Below are positions 1-5,236 of a stretch of DNA of 7,810 nt, one piece after another; the stretch's first letter is position 1; the number at the start of each line of letters is the position of its first letter. Both the position numbers and the translations under genes were made by a program. Source of the DNA: Bacteroidetes bacterium GWA2_30_7 (GTDB lineage: Bacteria > Bacteroidota > Bacteroidia > Bacteroidales > GWF2-33-38); NCBI GenBank assembly GCA_001768155.1, contig MENC01000077.1, forward strand, positions 1 to 7,810. The letters run 5' to 3'. The notes under the pieces are model-generated. The model was given only the letters and a program-made list of their open reading frames with translations, did no database searches and was not told the DNA's origin.

Positions 1-2
1 AG

Positions 3-233
3 CGAATTGCCGAAAAGCTGAACCATGTTGTTGTGTTTCTGAAAATGCAAAAAGTAAAACGCAGTTATTACGAAGTAGATGCAGTTTTATTAAACGAAAA
101 TCCATCGCAAATGCCCGAATATGAACTTACTAAATTACACGTTAATTTCCTTGAAAATATAATTATCGAAAAACCTGAATACTGGCTATGGTCGCATAGG
201 AGGTGGAAGTATGCTAAAAAAGATTGTGTTTGA
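3..233 (+). CDS. LpxL/HtrB-like lipid A lysophospholipid acyltransferase, C-terminal fragment
   Basis: The reading frame is open from the left edge, so only the last 76 residues are present; the GTG at 33 and ATG at 45 are internal codons, not starts. The C-terminus reads IEKPEYWLWSHRRWKY, the characteristic closing motif of the LpxL/HtrB/MsbB (LPLAT) family, which transfers a secondary acyl chain onto the lipid A precursor at the inner membrane. The segment before it (VVVFLKMQKVKRSYYEV) fits the late beta-strand region of the same family. The catalytic HX4D motif would lie upstream, outside the window, so activity cannot be judged. The gene converges on the Crp/Fnr gene with an 85-bp gap, and nothing ties it to the sulfur/sensor genes. 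The family assignment is secure; the exact acyl-transfer step (LpxL or LpxM type) is not resolved. Confidence 0.88.
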   Translation, partial: RIAEKLNHVVVFLKMQKVKRSYYEVDAVLLNENPSQMPEYELTKLHVNFLENIIIEKPEYWLWSHRRWKYAKKDCV

Positions 234-237
234 AATG

Positions 238-261
238 CTTGTTTATGATAATACAAACAAG
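238..261. repeat. Short inverted repeat between convergent genes
   Basis: CTTGTTT (238-244) and AAACAAG (255-261) form a perfect 7-bp stem around a 10-nt loop, just after the acyltransferase stop codon and in the gap between two convergent genes. The position suits a transcription terminator. However, there is no clear T-run after the stem on either strand, so I call it only an inverted repeat with possible terminator function. The rest of 234-318 is featureless AT-rich sequence. Confidence 0.35.
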
Positions 262-318
262 GGCGAAACAGTTGATGTTATTAAATTATTTGTATATTAT
301 ATTTTTCTTAATTGAATT

Positions 319-1014
319 TCAACCATGTTCGCTAATTTGATTAAGCAAATCAAATTTCAGAATTTCAATATATTTATCCTCTTCTTTAATAATGCCACTA
401 TTCTTAAAATTTTTTAAAGTTCTAATTACACTTTCTTTCGACATAGCTGTTAAATCGGCAATATCTTGCCTCGAAATAGTAACAGGAAAAGGATTTGCAT
501 TATAAATTTCATTTGATAAATACATTAAAACATCAGCTATTCGTCCATTCATATTTTTTCGAGCAATATTTGTAGCCCTATTTGTTATAAAAAGTGCTTT
601 TCTGCTAATAAAGTTTATAATATCAATACAAAAATTATTATTATGCGAAATTATTGATTTAATTATATCAATATTAATAAAGCAAGCCGACACATTTTCA
701 ATAGATGTAGTAGTGCAATGAAAAACTTTATCGCCAAATACCGATTGAAGTCCAACAAATTCGACAGGTTTTACTAATTCTAAAATAAAGTTACTTTTTT
801 TAGACTCTGTATATATTTTTACTATTCCTGAATGTAAACAAATAATATGCGATGCGTTAGTTCCTTGTTTAAAAATTGTTTCATTAGGCTTAAAAGTAAC
901 TTCTAATCTATTGGTTTCGATTAATTCAATATCTTCTTTTGTAAGATTTTTGAACAACGACTGAATACCAATATTACAAGCGGAACAATTTGATGTTTTA
1001 GATAAATTCTTCAT
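319..1014 (-). CDS. Crp/Fnr-family transcriptional regulator
   Basis: This 231-residue protein has the usual Crp/Fnr length and layout. A cyclic-nucleotide-binding-like beta-roll spans about residues 20-135 (FKPNETIFKQG, then HSGIVKIYTE). A dimerisation helix covers about 136-170, and a winged HTH about 178-215 (TISRQDIADLTAMSKESVIRTL). In the recognition helix, Lys193, Glu194 and Arg198 align with CRP Arg180, Glu181 and Arg185. Position 197 is Ile where E. coli FNR has Ser212, so DNA specificity cannot be read off directly. The N-terminus has C10-S-A-C13, a CxxC placed where FNR carries its iron-sulfur cysteines. Further cysteines are C59, C100, C111 and C129, but the spacing does not reproduce the E. 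coli FNR set. The beta-roll lacks an obvious cAMP-binding signature. The gene is divergent from the GAF/sulfur genes and shares with them a 187-bp region containing an FNR-like box, so it may control itself and that operon. The signal (oxygen, NO, persulfide or other) is unknown. Confidence 0.93.
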   Translation of the reverse strand: MKNLSKTSNCSACNIGIQSLFKNLTKEDIELIETNRLEVTFKPNETIFKQGTNASHIICLHSGIVKIYTESKKSNFILELVKPVEFVGLQSVFGDKVFHCTTTSIENVSACFINIDIIKSIISHNNNFCIDIINFISRKALFITNRATNIARKNMNGRIADVLMYLSNEIYNANPFPVTISRQDIADLTAMSKESVIRTLKNFKNSGIIKEEDKYIEILKFDLLNQISEHG

Positions 1015-1063
1015 AAAAAAAGTGCAATGTACAGCAGTAATAAATAATAAAAAAATTCAAGTA

Positions 1064-1077
1064 TTGACATATATCAA
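1064..1077. promoter_or_regulatory. FNR-type operator, TTGAC-N4-ATCAA
   Basis: TTGACATATATCAA matches the FNR/ANR consensus TTGAT-N4-ATCAA at nine of the ten conserved positions. It sits about 50 bp upstream of the leftward Crp/Fnr start and about 125 bp upstream of the rightward GAF start. A binding site for the adjacent regulator is the simplest reading. Two cautions apply: the region is very AT-rich, and the regulator's recognition helix is not a textbook FNR helix. Confidence 0.55.
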
Positions 1078-1095
1078 TTAAATATTGATATATGT
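1067..1095. repeat. Perfect 12-bp inverted repeat in divergent promoter region
   Basis: ACATATATCAAT (1067-1078) and ATTGATATATGT (1084-1095) are exact reverse complements separated by TAAAT. The left arm overlaps the FNR-like box, and the right arm carries a second TTGAT half-site (1085-1089). The two TTGAT/ATCAA half-sites therefore exist in both the FNR-like and the inside-out arrangement. This is a symmetric protein-binding site more plausibly than a terminator, because no gene ends here. Confidence 0.6.
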
Positions 1096-1118
1096 ATGGT
1101 GTTTTTTAACATAAATAC

Positions 1119-1136
1119 AACATCTTAATTGATGTT
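1119..1136. repeat. Small inverted repeat AACATC-N6-GATGTT
   Basis: Perfect 6-bp arms (1119-1124 and 1131-1136) are separated by TTAATT, a spacing typical of a dimeric repressor or activator half-site pair. The right arm overlaps the candidate -33 region of the rightward promoter, so a protein bound here could affect transcription of the GAF/sulfur genes. This is by-eye evidence only, in AT-rich DNA. Confidence 0.3.
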
Positions 1137-1161
1137 TGAAAGCATAATTTGTATATTTTTG
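1129..1161 (+). promoter_or_regulatory. Candidate Bacteroidota-type promoter (TTG ... TATTTTTG)
   Basis: TATTTTTG (1154-1161) fits the Bacteroidota -7 element TAnnTTTG exactly. A TTG at 1129-1131 lies 22 bp upstream, near the usual spacing for the -33 element; a TTTG at 1135-1138 is a closer alternative. Transcription would begin near 1168, giving a leader of roughly 34 nt before the GAF gene. The FNR-like box would then be centred about 97 bp upstream of the start point, a distal activator position. Confidence 0.4.
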
Positions 1162-1201
1162 AAAACAAATGTATGATATTTTAAAAATATTTTAATAAAG
1201 T

Positions 1202-2608
1202 ATGAAAATAAAATTACTTTTTAATACATCAGAAAATAAACCAAGACAAATAATTAAACATTTTACTCTGAGTGGCTTTGCAATAGGATTATTGTGTCCG
1301 ATTTTAGCTACAATAATTGAGTTCAATAATAAAAATTTGGCTTTTTCTTTATCGAATATTATGTATGTTCACCAAATTAATCCTATTATTTTTATTATCG
1401 ATTTAGCACCAGTAGTAATAGCTTTTGCGGCATATTTAGTTGGAAGTAATTATGTAAGGTTAAATTTAACATTAGAAAATGAAAAAGCAAGATTGAATAA
1501 TGTATTTAATTTTACAGAAAAACTAAGTGAAGATAATTTTGCAATCGACTATAAGCTAGAAGACGATAAAGATGTATTAGGAAAAGCACTCATTAATTTA
1601 AGAGATAAACTTAAAAATAATCTTTTAGCCGAAAATAAAAGAAAAGAGGAAGATAATCAAAGAAACTGGGTTTCGTTAGGGCTTGCAAAATTTGCCGATT
1701 TACTTCGTAACGATAACGATAATTTAGAAAATTTGGCATATAATGTATTAAGCAATTTAATTAATTATCTTAATGCTAATCAGGGTGGTATATTTATTTT
1801 AAATAACTCTGATAAACACGAAAAGTATTTCGATTTAGTTGCCATGAGTGCCTATAATCGAAAAAAATATACTGAAAAAAAATTTGACTATAATGAGGGC
1901 TTAATCGGCAGATGTGCATTAGAAAAAGAAACTATTTACCTGACTGATATTCCTGAAAATTATATCGAAATTAAATCTGGACTTGGAACAGCAAATCCAA
2001 GATGTTTACTAATTGTTCCACTAAAACTTAATGATATAATTTTTGGAATAATTGAAATAGCATCATTCACTAAATTAGAATCTTATCAAATAGAATTTGT
2101 TGAAAAAATAGGCGAAAGTATAGCTTCAACAATTTCAAATGTAAAAATCAATGAACACACTAAAAACTTACTAGCTGTAGCACAGCAAAAAACCGAAGAA
2201 CTACTTCAAAGCGAAGAAGAAATGAGGCAAAATCTTGAAGAAATGCACGCAACTCAAGACGAAATGGAAAGAAAAGACGCTGAGTTATCGGCAATTAACG
2301 ATGAGCTAAAAAAAATGCACAAAGAGCTTGACCAAAAAGATATTGACCAGAAAAAAGAAATTGAGAGATTAAATGCACTAAACGAAAAACGCGTTCAGGA
2401 ACTAGAAAAAAACAATAAAGAAATGCAAGAAACAATTAATGAATTTCAAAATTTTTGCAACGAAGAGGCAATATTAAAAAAACAACATGAAAATAAATGC
2501 AAAGAAGAAAAAACAAAATTCCAACTTGAGATAGAAAATAAATATAATGCCAAAATTGAAAAATTACAACAAGAATTAGAGCAGGAAAAACAAAAAAATA
2601 AATCTTAA
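1202..2608 (+). CDS. Membrane-anchored GAF-domain sensor protein with long C-terminal coiled coil
   Basis: This is a 468-residue protein. Two hydrophobic segments (about 22-40 and 61-81) enclose a short, probably periplasmic loop. A HAMP-like helical linker follows (about 85-150, with VLGKALINLRDKL), then a GAF domain (about 157-315: NANQGGIFIL, NEGLIGRCALE, IYLTDIPENY, CLLIVPLKL, GIIEIASF). From about 318 to the end is an almost uninterrupted Glu/Lys-rich coiled coil. The sequence TEELLQSEEEMRQNLEEM resembles the linker that joins GAF to PAS or output domains in many Bacteroidota sensors, but here no kinase, cyclase or phosphatase follows. It is closely similar over the HAMP-like and GAF parts to the phosphatase encoded at 5229-7799. 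It is the first gene of the rightward cluster, 12 bp before tusA. Its likely role is a sensory scaffold or signalling partner; the GAF ligand is unknown. Cysteines 237 and 268 lie in the GAF domain. Confidence 0.85.
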   Translation: MKIKLLFNTSENKPRQIIKHFTLSGFAIGLLCPILATIIEFNNKNLAFSLSNIMYVHQINPIIFIIDLAPVVIAFAAYLVGSNYVRLNLTLENEKARLNNVFNFTEKLSEDNFAIDYKLEDDKDVLGKALINLRDKLKNNLLAENKRKEEDNQRNWVSLGLAKFADLLRNDNDNLENLAYNVLSNLINYLNANQGGIFILNNSDKHEKYFDLVAMSAYNRKKYTEKKFDYNEGLIGRCALEKETIYLTDIPENYIEIKSGLGTANPRCLLIVPLKLNDIIFGIIEIASFTKLESYQIEFVEKIGESIASTISNVKINEHTKNLLAVAQQKTEELLQSEEEMRQNLEEMHATQDEMERKDAELSAINDELKKMHKELDQKDIDQKKEIERLNALNEKRVQELEKNNKEMQETINEFQNFCNEEAILKKQHENKCKEEKTKFQLEIENKYNAKIEKLQQELEQEKQKNKS

Positions 2609-2620
2609 TAATATATAAAT

Positions 2621-2845
2621 ATGGAAAATAAATTTATCGACTTAAAAGGCGTTCGATGCCCGATGCCAATTTTTAAAATAAATAAAGAAATGAATGAAAT
2701 TTCAACAGGTCAAATACTTAAAGCTGTAGCTGATGACCCAGCTTTCAAGCCCGACATTGAAGCTTATTCCCAAATGAAAGGACACGAAATAGTATCATTA
2801 ACTCAGGAAGGTAAGGAAACAACCGTTTTTATTAAAAAAATATAG
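2621..2845 (+). CDS. tusA: TusA/SirA-family sulfur carrier protein
   Basis: At 74 residues this is the normal length for a TusA-like protein. It begins FIDLKGVRCPMPIFKINKEM, containing the family's CPxP motif with the persulfide-carrying Cys13. It continues with the conserved LKAVADDPAFKPDIEAY stretch and ends in the closing beta-strand TTVFIKKI. Family members carry sulfur as a cysteine persulfide in the cytoplasm and pass it to partners such as DsrE/TusD or, in sulfur oxidisers, Dsr/Hdr components. Here it sits 12 bp after the GAF gene and 5 bp before a DsrE-family gene, which strongly implies co-transcription and sulfur exchange with the latter. Nothing in the window (no tusBCD set, no mnmA) points specifically to tRNA thiolation, so the symbol denotes the family, not proven orthology to E. 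coli TusA. Confidence 0.92.
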   Translation: MENKFIDLKGVRCPMPIFKINKEMNEISTGQILKAVADDPAFKPDIEAYSQMKGHEIVSLTQEGKETTVFIKKI

Positions 2846-2850
2846 AATCT

Positions 2851-3429
2851 ATGGAAGTGAAAGATTTATCAATAGATGAAATTAAAGACTTGTTTCTTAA
2901 ACAAGATGCCAAAATTCAGGAAATTGAAAAACAACTTAAAAACCACCTACCTGAAGATAAAATGTCGATGATTGTTTTTAGTAACGATTTTGACAAAGCA
3001 ATAGCAGCTTTTATAATTGCCTCTGGTGCAGCTACTATGGGAATGGAAGTACACATGTTTTTTACTTTTTGGGCAACTTCAATACTTCGCGACCCTAAAC
3101 GCAAAGTAAAAGGGAAAAAAATAACAGAAAAAATGTTTGAAATTATGCTCCCAAATGGCTCAGAAGAGCTTTCTCTTTCTAAAATGAATATGATGGGAGT
3201 TGGCACGAAAATGATGAAGCAAATAATGAAAAATCAAAATGTTGCATCACTCGAAGAATTAATAATGTTAGTTAGAGAAATGGATATAAAAATTCATATT
3301 TGCGATATGTCGATGTCGCTTATGGGTTTGCGTAAAGAGGAACTTCTTTTTGGCGATATCTGTGAGGTATGTGGAATAGCAGCTTATCTTTCTTATGCAA
3401 GAAAAAGCAAAATATCTTTATTCATCTAA
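2851..3429 (+). CDS. DsrE/DsrF/DrsH-like (COG2210-type) sulfur-transfer family protein
   Basis: This is a 192-residue protein. An N-terminal amphipathic helix of about 35 residues, probably coiled-coil, precedes the DsrE-fold core. The core shows the family features in order: MSMIVFSNDFDKAIAAFIIA (38-57), MGMEVHMFFTFWA (63-75), then a Met/Lys-rich middle section. IHICDMSMSLMGL (148-160) has the candidate active-site Cys151, and the end carries C171-E-V-C174 followed by GIAAYLSYA. Members of this family are predicted to be cytoplasmic or membrane-associated persulfide carriers and are often adjacent to tusA, as here (5-bp gap). Sulfur relay from TusA to Cys151 is the natural inference. No membrane span is obvious. 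The pathway served is unknown because no sulfur-oxidising or reducing enzyme is visible. Confidence 0.88.
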   Translation: MEVKDLSIDEIKDLFLKQDAKIQEIEKQLKNHLPEDKMSMIVFSNDFDKAIAAFIIASGAATMGMEVHMFFTFWATSILRDPKRKVKGKKITEKMFEIMLPNGSEELSLSKMNMMGVGTKMMKQIMKNQNVASLEELIMLVREMDIKIHICDMSMSLMGLRKEELLFGDICEVCGIAAYLSYARKSKISLFI

Positions 3430-3443
3430 TAAAATAATAATAT

Positions 3444-3833
3444 ATGGAAAATAACATTTTAAAATCAGACGGAAATCTAATTATGCTCACTACCGGAAAA
3501 GAAGATGGTGGAGCAAAAGCCACAGTAGCATTTGCTTATGCAACTACTTCTTTAAGTATGGGAATTGAAACTAAAATTTTTCTTACAATGGGCGGTACTA
3601 TTTGGGCATATTTAGGCTCTGGTAATAATGTTCAGTATGCAGGTTTTGAAAAACTAAGTAATTATATCGAAATGTTTACCGAATTAGGGGGCGAAATTCT
3701 AGTTTGTTCGCCATGTACAGAGTATCATTGCTCTGTAATAAATAAAAATGCCGAACTTCTTAAAAATGCCAGAATATCAGGTTTTGCCGAAATTGTGAAA
3801 ATATCAGTTAATTATAAAACTTTAGTACTATAA
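3444..3833 (+). CDS. Small DsrE-family protein, copy 1
   Basis: At 129 residues this has the size of a single DsrE-fold domain. The N-terminal strand and loop NLIMLTTGKEDGGAKATVAF are followed by LSMGIETKIFLTMGGTIWAY, typical of the DsrE/YchN-like fold, in which a helix-strand unit follows a glycine-rich loop. The putative active-site stretch is VCSPCTEYHC, with Cys88, Cys91 and Cys96. Cys91 and Cys96 are the two also conserved in the paralogue at 3991. The gene is 14 bp downstream of the 192-residue DsrE-like gene and surely in the same transcript. It likely accepts or stores sulfur, or forms hetero-oligomers with its neighbours as TusBCD and DsrEFH do. The exact function is not recognised. 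Confidence 0.82.
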   Translation: MENNILKSDGNLIMLTTGKEDGGAKATVAFAYATTSLSMGIETKIFLTMGGTIWAYLGSGNNVQYAGFEKLSNYIEMFTELGGEILVCSPCTEYHCSVINKNAELLKNARISGFAEIVKISVNYKTLVL

Positions 3834-3854
3834 GATGTAAGATGTACTATTTAC
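3834..3854. repeat. Degenerate heptamer repeats, upstream block
   Basis: Immediately after the stop codon at 3831-3833 come three heptamer units, GATGTAA, GATGTAC and TATTTAC. They are variants of the GATTTAC unit repeated on the far side of the hairpin. The block suggests that the hairpin at 3860-3903 sits inside an older heptamer tract. Confidence 0.5.
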
Positions 3855-3859
3855 AATAA

Positions 3860-3903
3860 GTAACACCTTGAAGCGTGGCGATAGCCACCTTCAAGCGTGT
3901 TAC
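3860..3903. repeat. Intergenic palindromic repeat, copy 1 (19-bp bulged hairpin)
   Basis: The left side is GTAACAC, CTTGAAG, a bulged C, then GTGGC. The loop is GATA. The right side is GCCAC, CTTCAAG, a bulged C, then GTGTTAC. That gives 19 paired positions with one unpaired C on each side (3874 and 3896). The 14-mer CACCTTSAAGCGTG also occurs twice in direct orientation (3864-3877 and 3886-3899). It is much more GC-rich than its surroundings. There is no downstream T-run, so it is not a standard intrinsic terminator. It may instead be a REP-like mobile palindrome, an mRNA processing or stability element, or a protein-binding site. Confidence 0.8.
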
Positions 3904-3905
3904 GT

Positions 3906-3947
3906 GATTTACGATTTACGATGTACGATTTACAATTTACGAATTAT
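3906..3947. repeat. Tandem heptamer repeats (GATTTAC-type)
   Basis: Six consecutive 7-bp units run GATTTAC, GATTTAC, GATGTAC, GATTTAC, AATTTAC and GAATTAT. With the three units before the hairpin, the whole gap between the two small dsrE-like genes is repeat-derived. Tracts of this type occur in intergenic regions of Bacteroidota genomes. The tract could be expanded or contracted by slippage, and a seven-base period is not a codon multiple, in keeping with a non-coding position. Confidence 0.75.
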
Positions 3948-3990
3948 GATTAGTTGAGTTAGAAATATTAAATCACATTTTAAAGGATAT

Positions 3991-4359
3991 ATGTCAAAGG
4001 GAGTAATGATTATTCTAACAACAGGAAAAGAAGATAGAGGAGCAAAAGCTACTTTGTCTTTTTCTTTTGCCATTGTTGCTATGTCAATGGGAATTGATAT
4101 TAAAATATTTCTAACAATGGACGGCACAATTTGGGCATATAAAGATGCTTGTAAAGGTGTAAGATTTCCGATGTATGAAGATTTAGAAAAATATGTTAAT
4201 TTATTTTATGAAATGGGTGGTAGGGTTATGGTAAGTACTCCTTGTTCAGAATACTTTTGTGGTGTTCTTGACAATGTTGAATTGTCTGAAAATGCAGAAC
4301 TTACAGAATTTTCGGAAATTATTAAATTATCTGATAACTATAATTTGATATCAATGTAA
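3991..4359 (+). CDS. Small DsrE-family protein, copy 2 (paralogue of copy 1)
   Basis: At 122 residues, this aligns along nearly its whole length with the preceding 129-residue protein. About half the residues are identical by eye in the core, including LTTGKEDxGAKAT, MGI, KIFLTMxGTIWAY and PCxEYxC. Cys85 and Cys90 match Cys91 and Cys96 of copy 1. Copy 1's Cys88 is replaced by Ser82, and copy 2 has an extra Cys54. The ATG at 3991 is taken as the start because the only nearby in-frame upstream ATG (3946) runs into TGA after three codons. It is separated from copy 1 by 157 bp of repeats and followed by a second palindromic repeat, so the gene is bracketed by the two hairpins. Role as for copy 1: putative sulfur carrier, possibly the other half of a hetero-oligomer. 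The function is not established. Confidence 0.82.
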   Translation: MSKGVMIILTTGKEDRGAKATLSFSFAIVAMSMGIDIKIFLTMDGTIWAYKDACKGVRFPMYEDLEKYVNLFYEMGGRVMVSTPCSEYFCGVLDNVELSENAELTEFSEIIKLSDNYNLISM

Positions 4360-4379
4360 CAATAATTTGTGATTTGAAC

Positions 4380-4396
4380 GTGAAATATAATTTCAC
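4380..4396. repeat. 7-bp inverted repeat overlapping palindrome copy 2
   Basis: GTGAAAT (4380-4386) and ATTTCAC (4390-4396) pair perfectly around a 3-nt loop. The right arm includes the outermost CAC of the larger hairpin, so the two stems are mutually exclusive in RNA. This may be chance in AT-rich DNA. Confidence 0.35.
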
Positions 4397-4434
4397 CTTC
4401 AAGCGTGGCAAAGCCACCTTGAAGCGTGTAATTA
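4388..4434. repeat. Intergenic palindromic repeat, copy 2
   Basis: The core (4394-4428) is CAC, CTTCAAG, bulged C, GTGGC, loop AAA, GCCAC, CTTGAAG, bulged C, GTG. An outer 5-bp AT stem lies beyond a T-T mismatch (4388-4392 with 4430-4434). It is the same element in the same orientation as the copy at 3860-3903, with identical bulges. The central pair of the 7-bp stem block is swapped from G:C to C:G, and the loop is AAA instead of GATA. It lies 28 bp after the stop codon of the second small dsrE-like gene. Confidence 0.8.
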
Positions 4435-4448
4435 ATTCTGAAATTAAT
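4431..4448. repeat. AT-rich inverted repeat downstream of palindrome copy 2
   Basis: ATTAATT (4431-4437) and AATTAAT (4442-4448) flank CTGA. This stem contains only A:T pairs and overlaps the outer AT stem of palindrome copy 2. The remaining sequence to 4489 is A-rich, with no convincing promoter element that I can assign, so whether the two sensor genes have their own promoter is unresolved. Confidence 0.3.
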
Positions 4449-4489
4449 GCTAAAAATAAAAACAAATAGATAACTACGATTATTGAATC

Positions 4490-5236
4490 ATGAATAAACA
4501 AATATTTTCTATAATAGGTTTCATTATTTTTTTGTCCATTGTTTATCTTGTGATGAATTTCATTGATTCAAATTTAATAAGCAATAAATATGTCATTAAT
4601 ATTTATTTTATAATCAATATCATAATGTGCATTTTAGTCTATATATTTTCTACAAAAAAATCTAATAAATTAACCCAAGAATCTTTAAAGAATCAAACGG
4701 AGTACATTACACAATCGAATTCTGATAACGAAGACCCAAAATTGTTAAGTTTAAATAATGAAATTTCTATAAAAAATCAATTGTACAACAAACTTAAAGG
4801 TATTTCAGAGTCAGATTCCATTAAATATTGCGAAAAAGTACTGTTTCTTATTGCAAAAGAATACAATATAGTTTCAGGTTTATTTTATTTAAAAAATCCT
4901 TCTGATAATATTTTTAGGACTATTTCAAGCTATGCCTTCCCATTTATCGAACAACCTATCGAATTTACTGAAGGCGATGGTATGTCGGGACAAGTTGCTA
5001 AAAATAAAAAGCCTATTGTACTCGGTAATTTGAATAATCAGTATTTCAGTACATTCTCAGGTCTTGGAACAGGTTTACCAAAACATTTGGCAATATTGCC
5101 TATTTTAAATCATCAGAATGAATGTGTTGGTATTATAGAATTAGCTGCTTTTAAGCAATTTGAGCCTGATTTTGAACAAATTTCCGAAGAAATAAGTAAA
5201 GCATTTATCGAATATTTATCAATTCAAAATGTATAA
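4490..5236 (+). CDS. Small two-TM GAF-domain membrane protein
   Basis: This is a 248-residue protein. Hydrophobic segments at about 5-24 and 35-54 are separated by a short loop, followed by a polar Asn/Ser-rich linker (55-95). A GAF domain runs to the C-terminus (about 98-245: KVLFLIAKEYNIVSGLFYL, TEGDGMSGQVAKNKKPIVLG, LAILPIL, VGIIELAAF). There is no output domain. Its end overlaps the start of the phosphatase gene by 8 bp (ATGTATAA), so the two are likely translationally coupled and probably work together. A sensory subunit that pairs with the phosphatase's own GAF is a reasonable guess. It is less similar to the other two GAF proteins than they are to each other and lacks the HAMP-like linker. 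Cysteines are C46 (in TM2), C114 and C212. The ligand is unknown. Confidence 0.82.
   Translation: MNKQIFSIIGFIIFLSIVYLVMNFIDSNLISNKYVINIYFIINIIMCILVYIFSTKKSNKLTQESLKNQTEYITQSNSDNEDPKLLSLNNEISIKNQLYNKLKGISESDSIKYCEKVLFLIAKEYNIVSGLFYLKNPSDNIFRTISSYAFPFIEQPIEFTEGDGMSGQVAKNKKPIVLGNLNNQYFSTFSGLGTGLPKHLAILPILNHQNECVGIIELAAFKQFEPDFEQISEEISKAFIEYLSIQNV

Noticed and set aside
211..315. A 34-codon open frame starting ATGCTAAAAAAG, preceded by AGGAGG seven bases upstream.
   Set aside because: The AGGAGG is simply part of the codons for the conserved HRRWKY motif of the overlapping acyltransferase. Bacteroidota rarely rely on Shine-Dalgarno sites, and the encoded peptide resembles nothing I recognise.
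1067..1095. The 12-bp palindrome read as a terminator or riboswitch stem.
   Set aside because: It lies between divergent gene starts. On the rightward side it is upstream of the best promoter candidate, and the FNR-like half-sites explain its symmetry better.
2916..3206. A 96-codon open frame on the minus strand.
   Set aside because: It lies wholly inside the well-supported DsrE-like gene on the other strand, shows no recognisable domain, and has the composition expected of an antisense shadow.
3991..4359. Recent mobile-element insertion carrying the second dsrE-like gene.
   Set aside because: No transposase, terminal target-site duplication or compositional shift is visible, and the two paralogues have diverged to roughly half identity, so any duplication is old. 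The bracketing hairpins are reported as an observation only.
3860..4434. The two palindromic repeats read as intrinsic transcription terminators.
   Set aside because: Neither stem is followed by a T-run on either strand (copy 1 is followed by GTGATTTAC, copy 2 by TAATTAATTC), and both contain conserved bulges. Factor-dependent termination or RNA processing remains possible.
3834..4434. A CRISPR array suggested by repeated short motifs and palindromes.
   Set aside because: There are only two palindromes about 530 bp apart with a gene between them, and the heptamers are contiguous without spacers. No cas genes are present.
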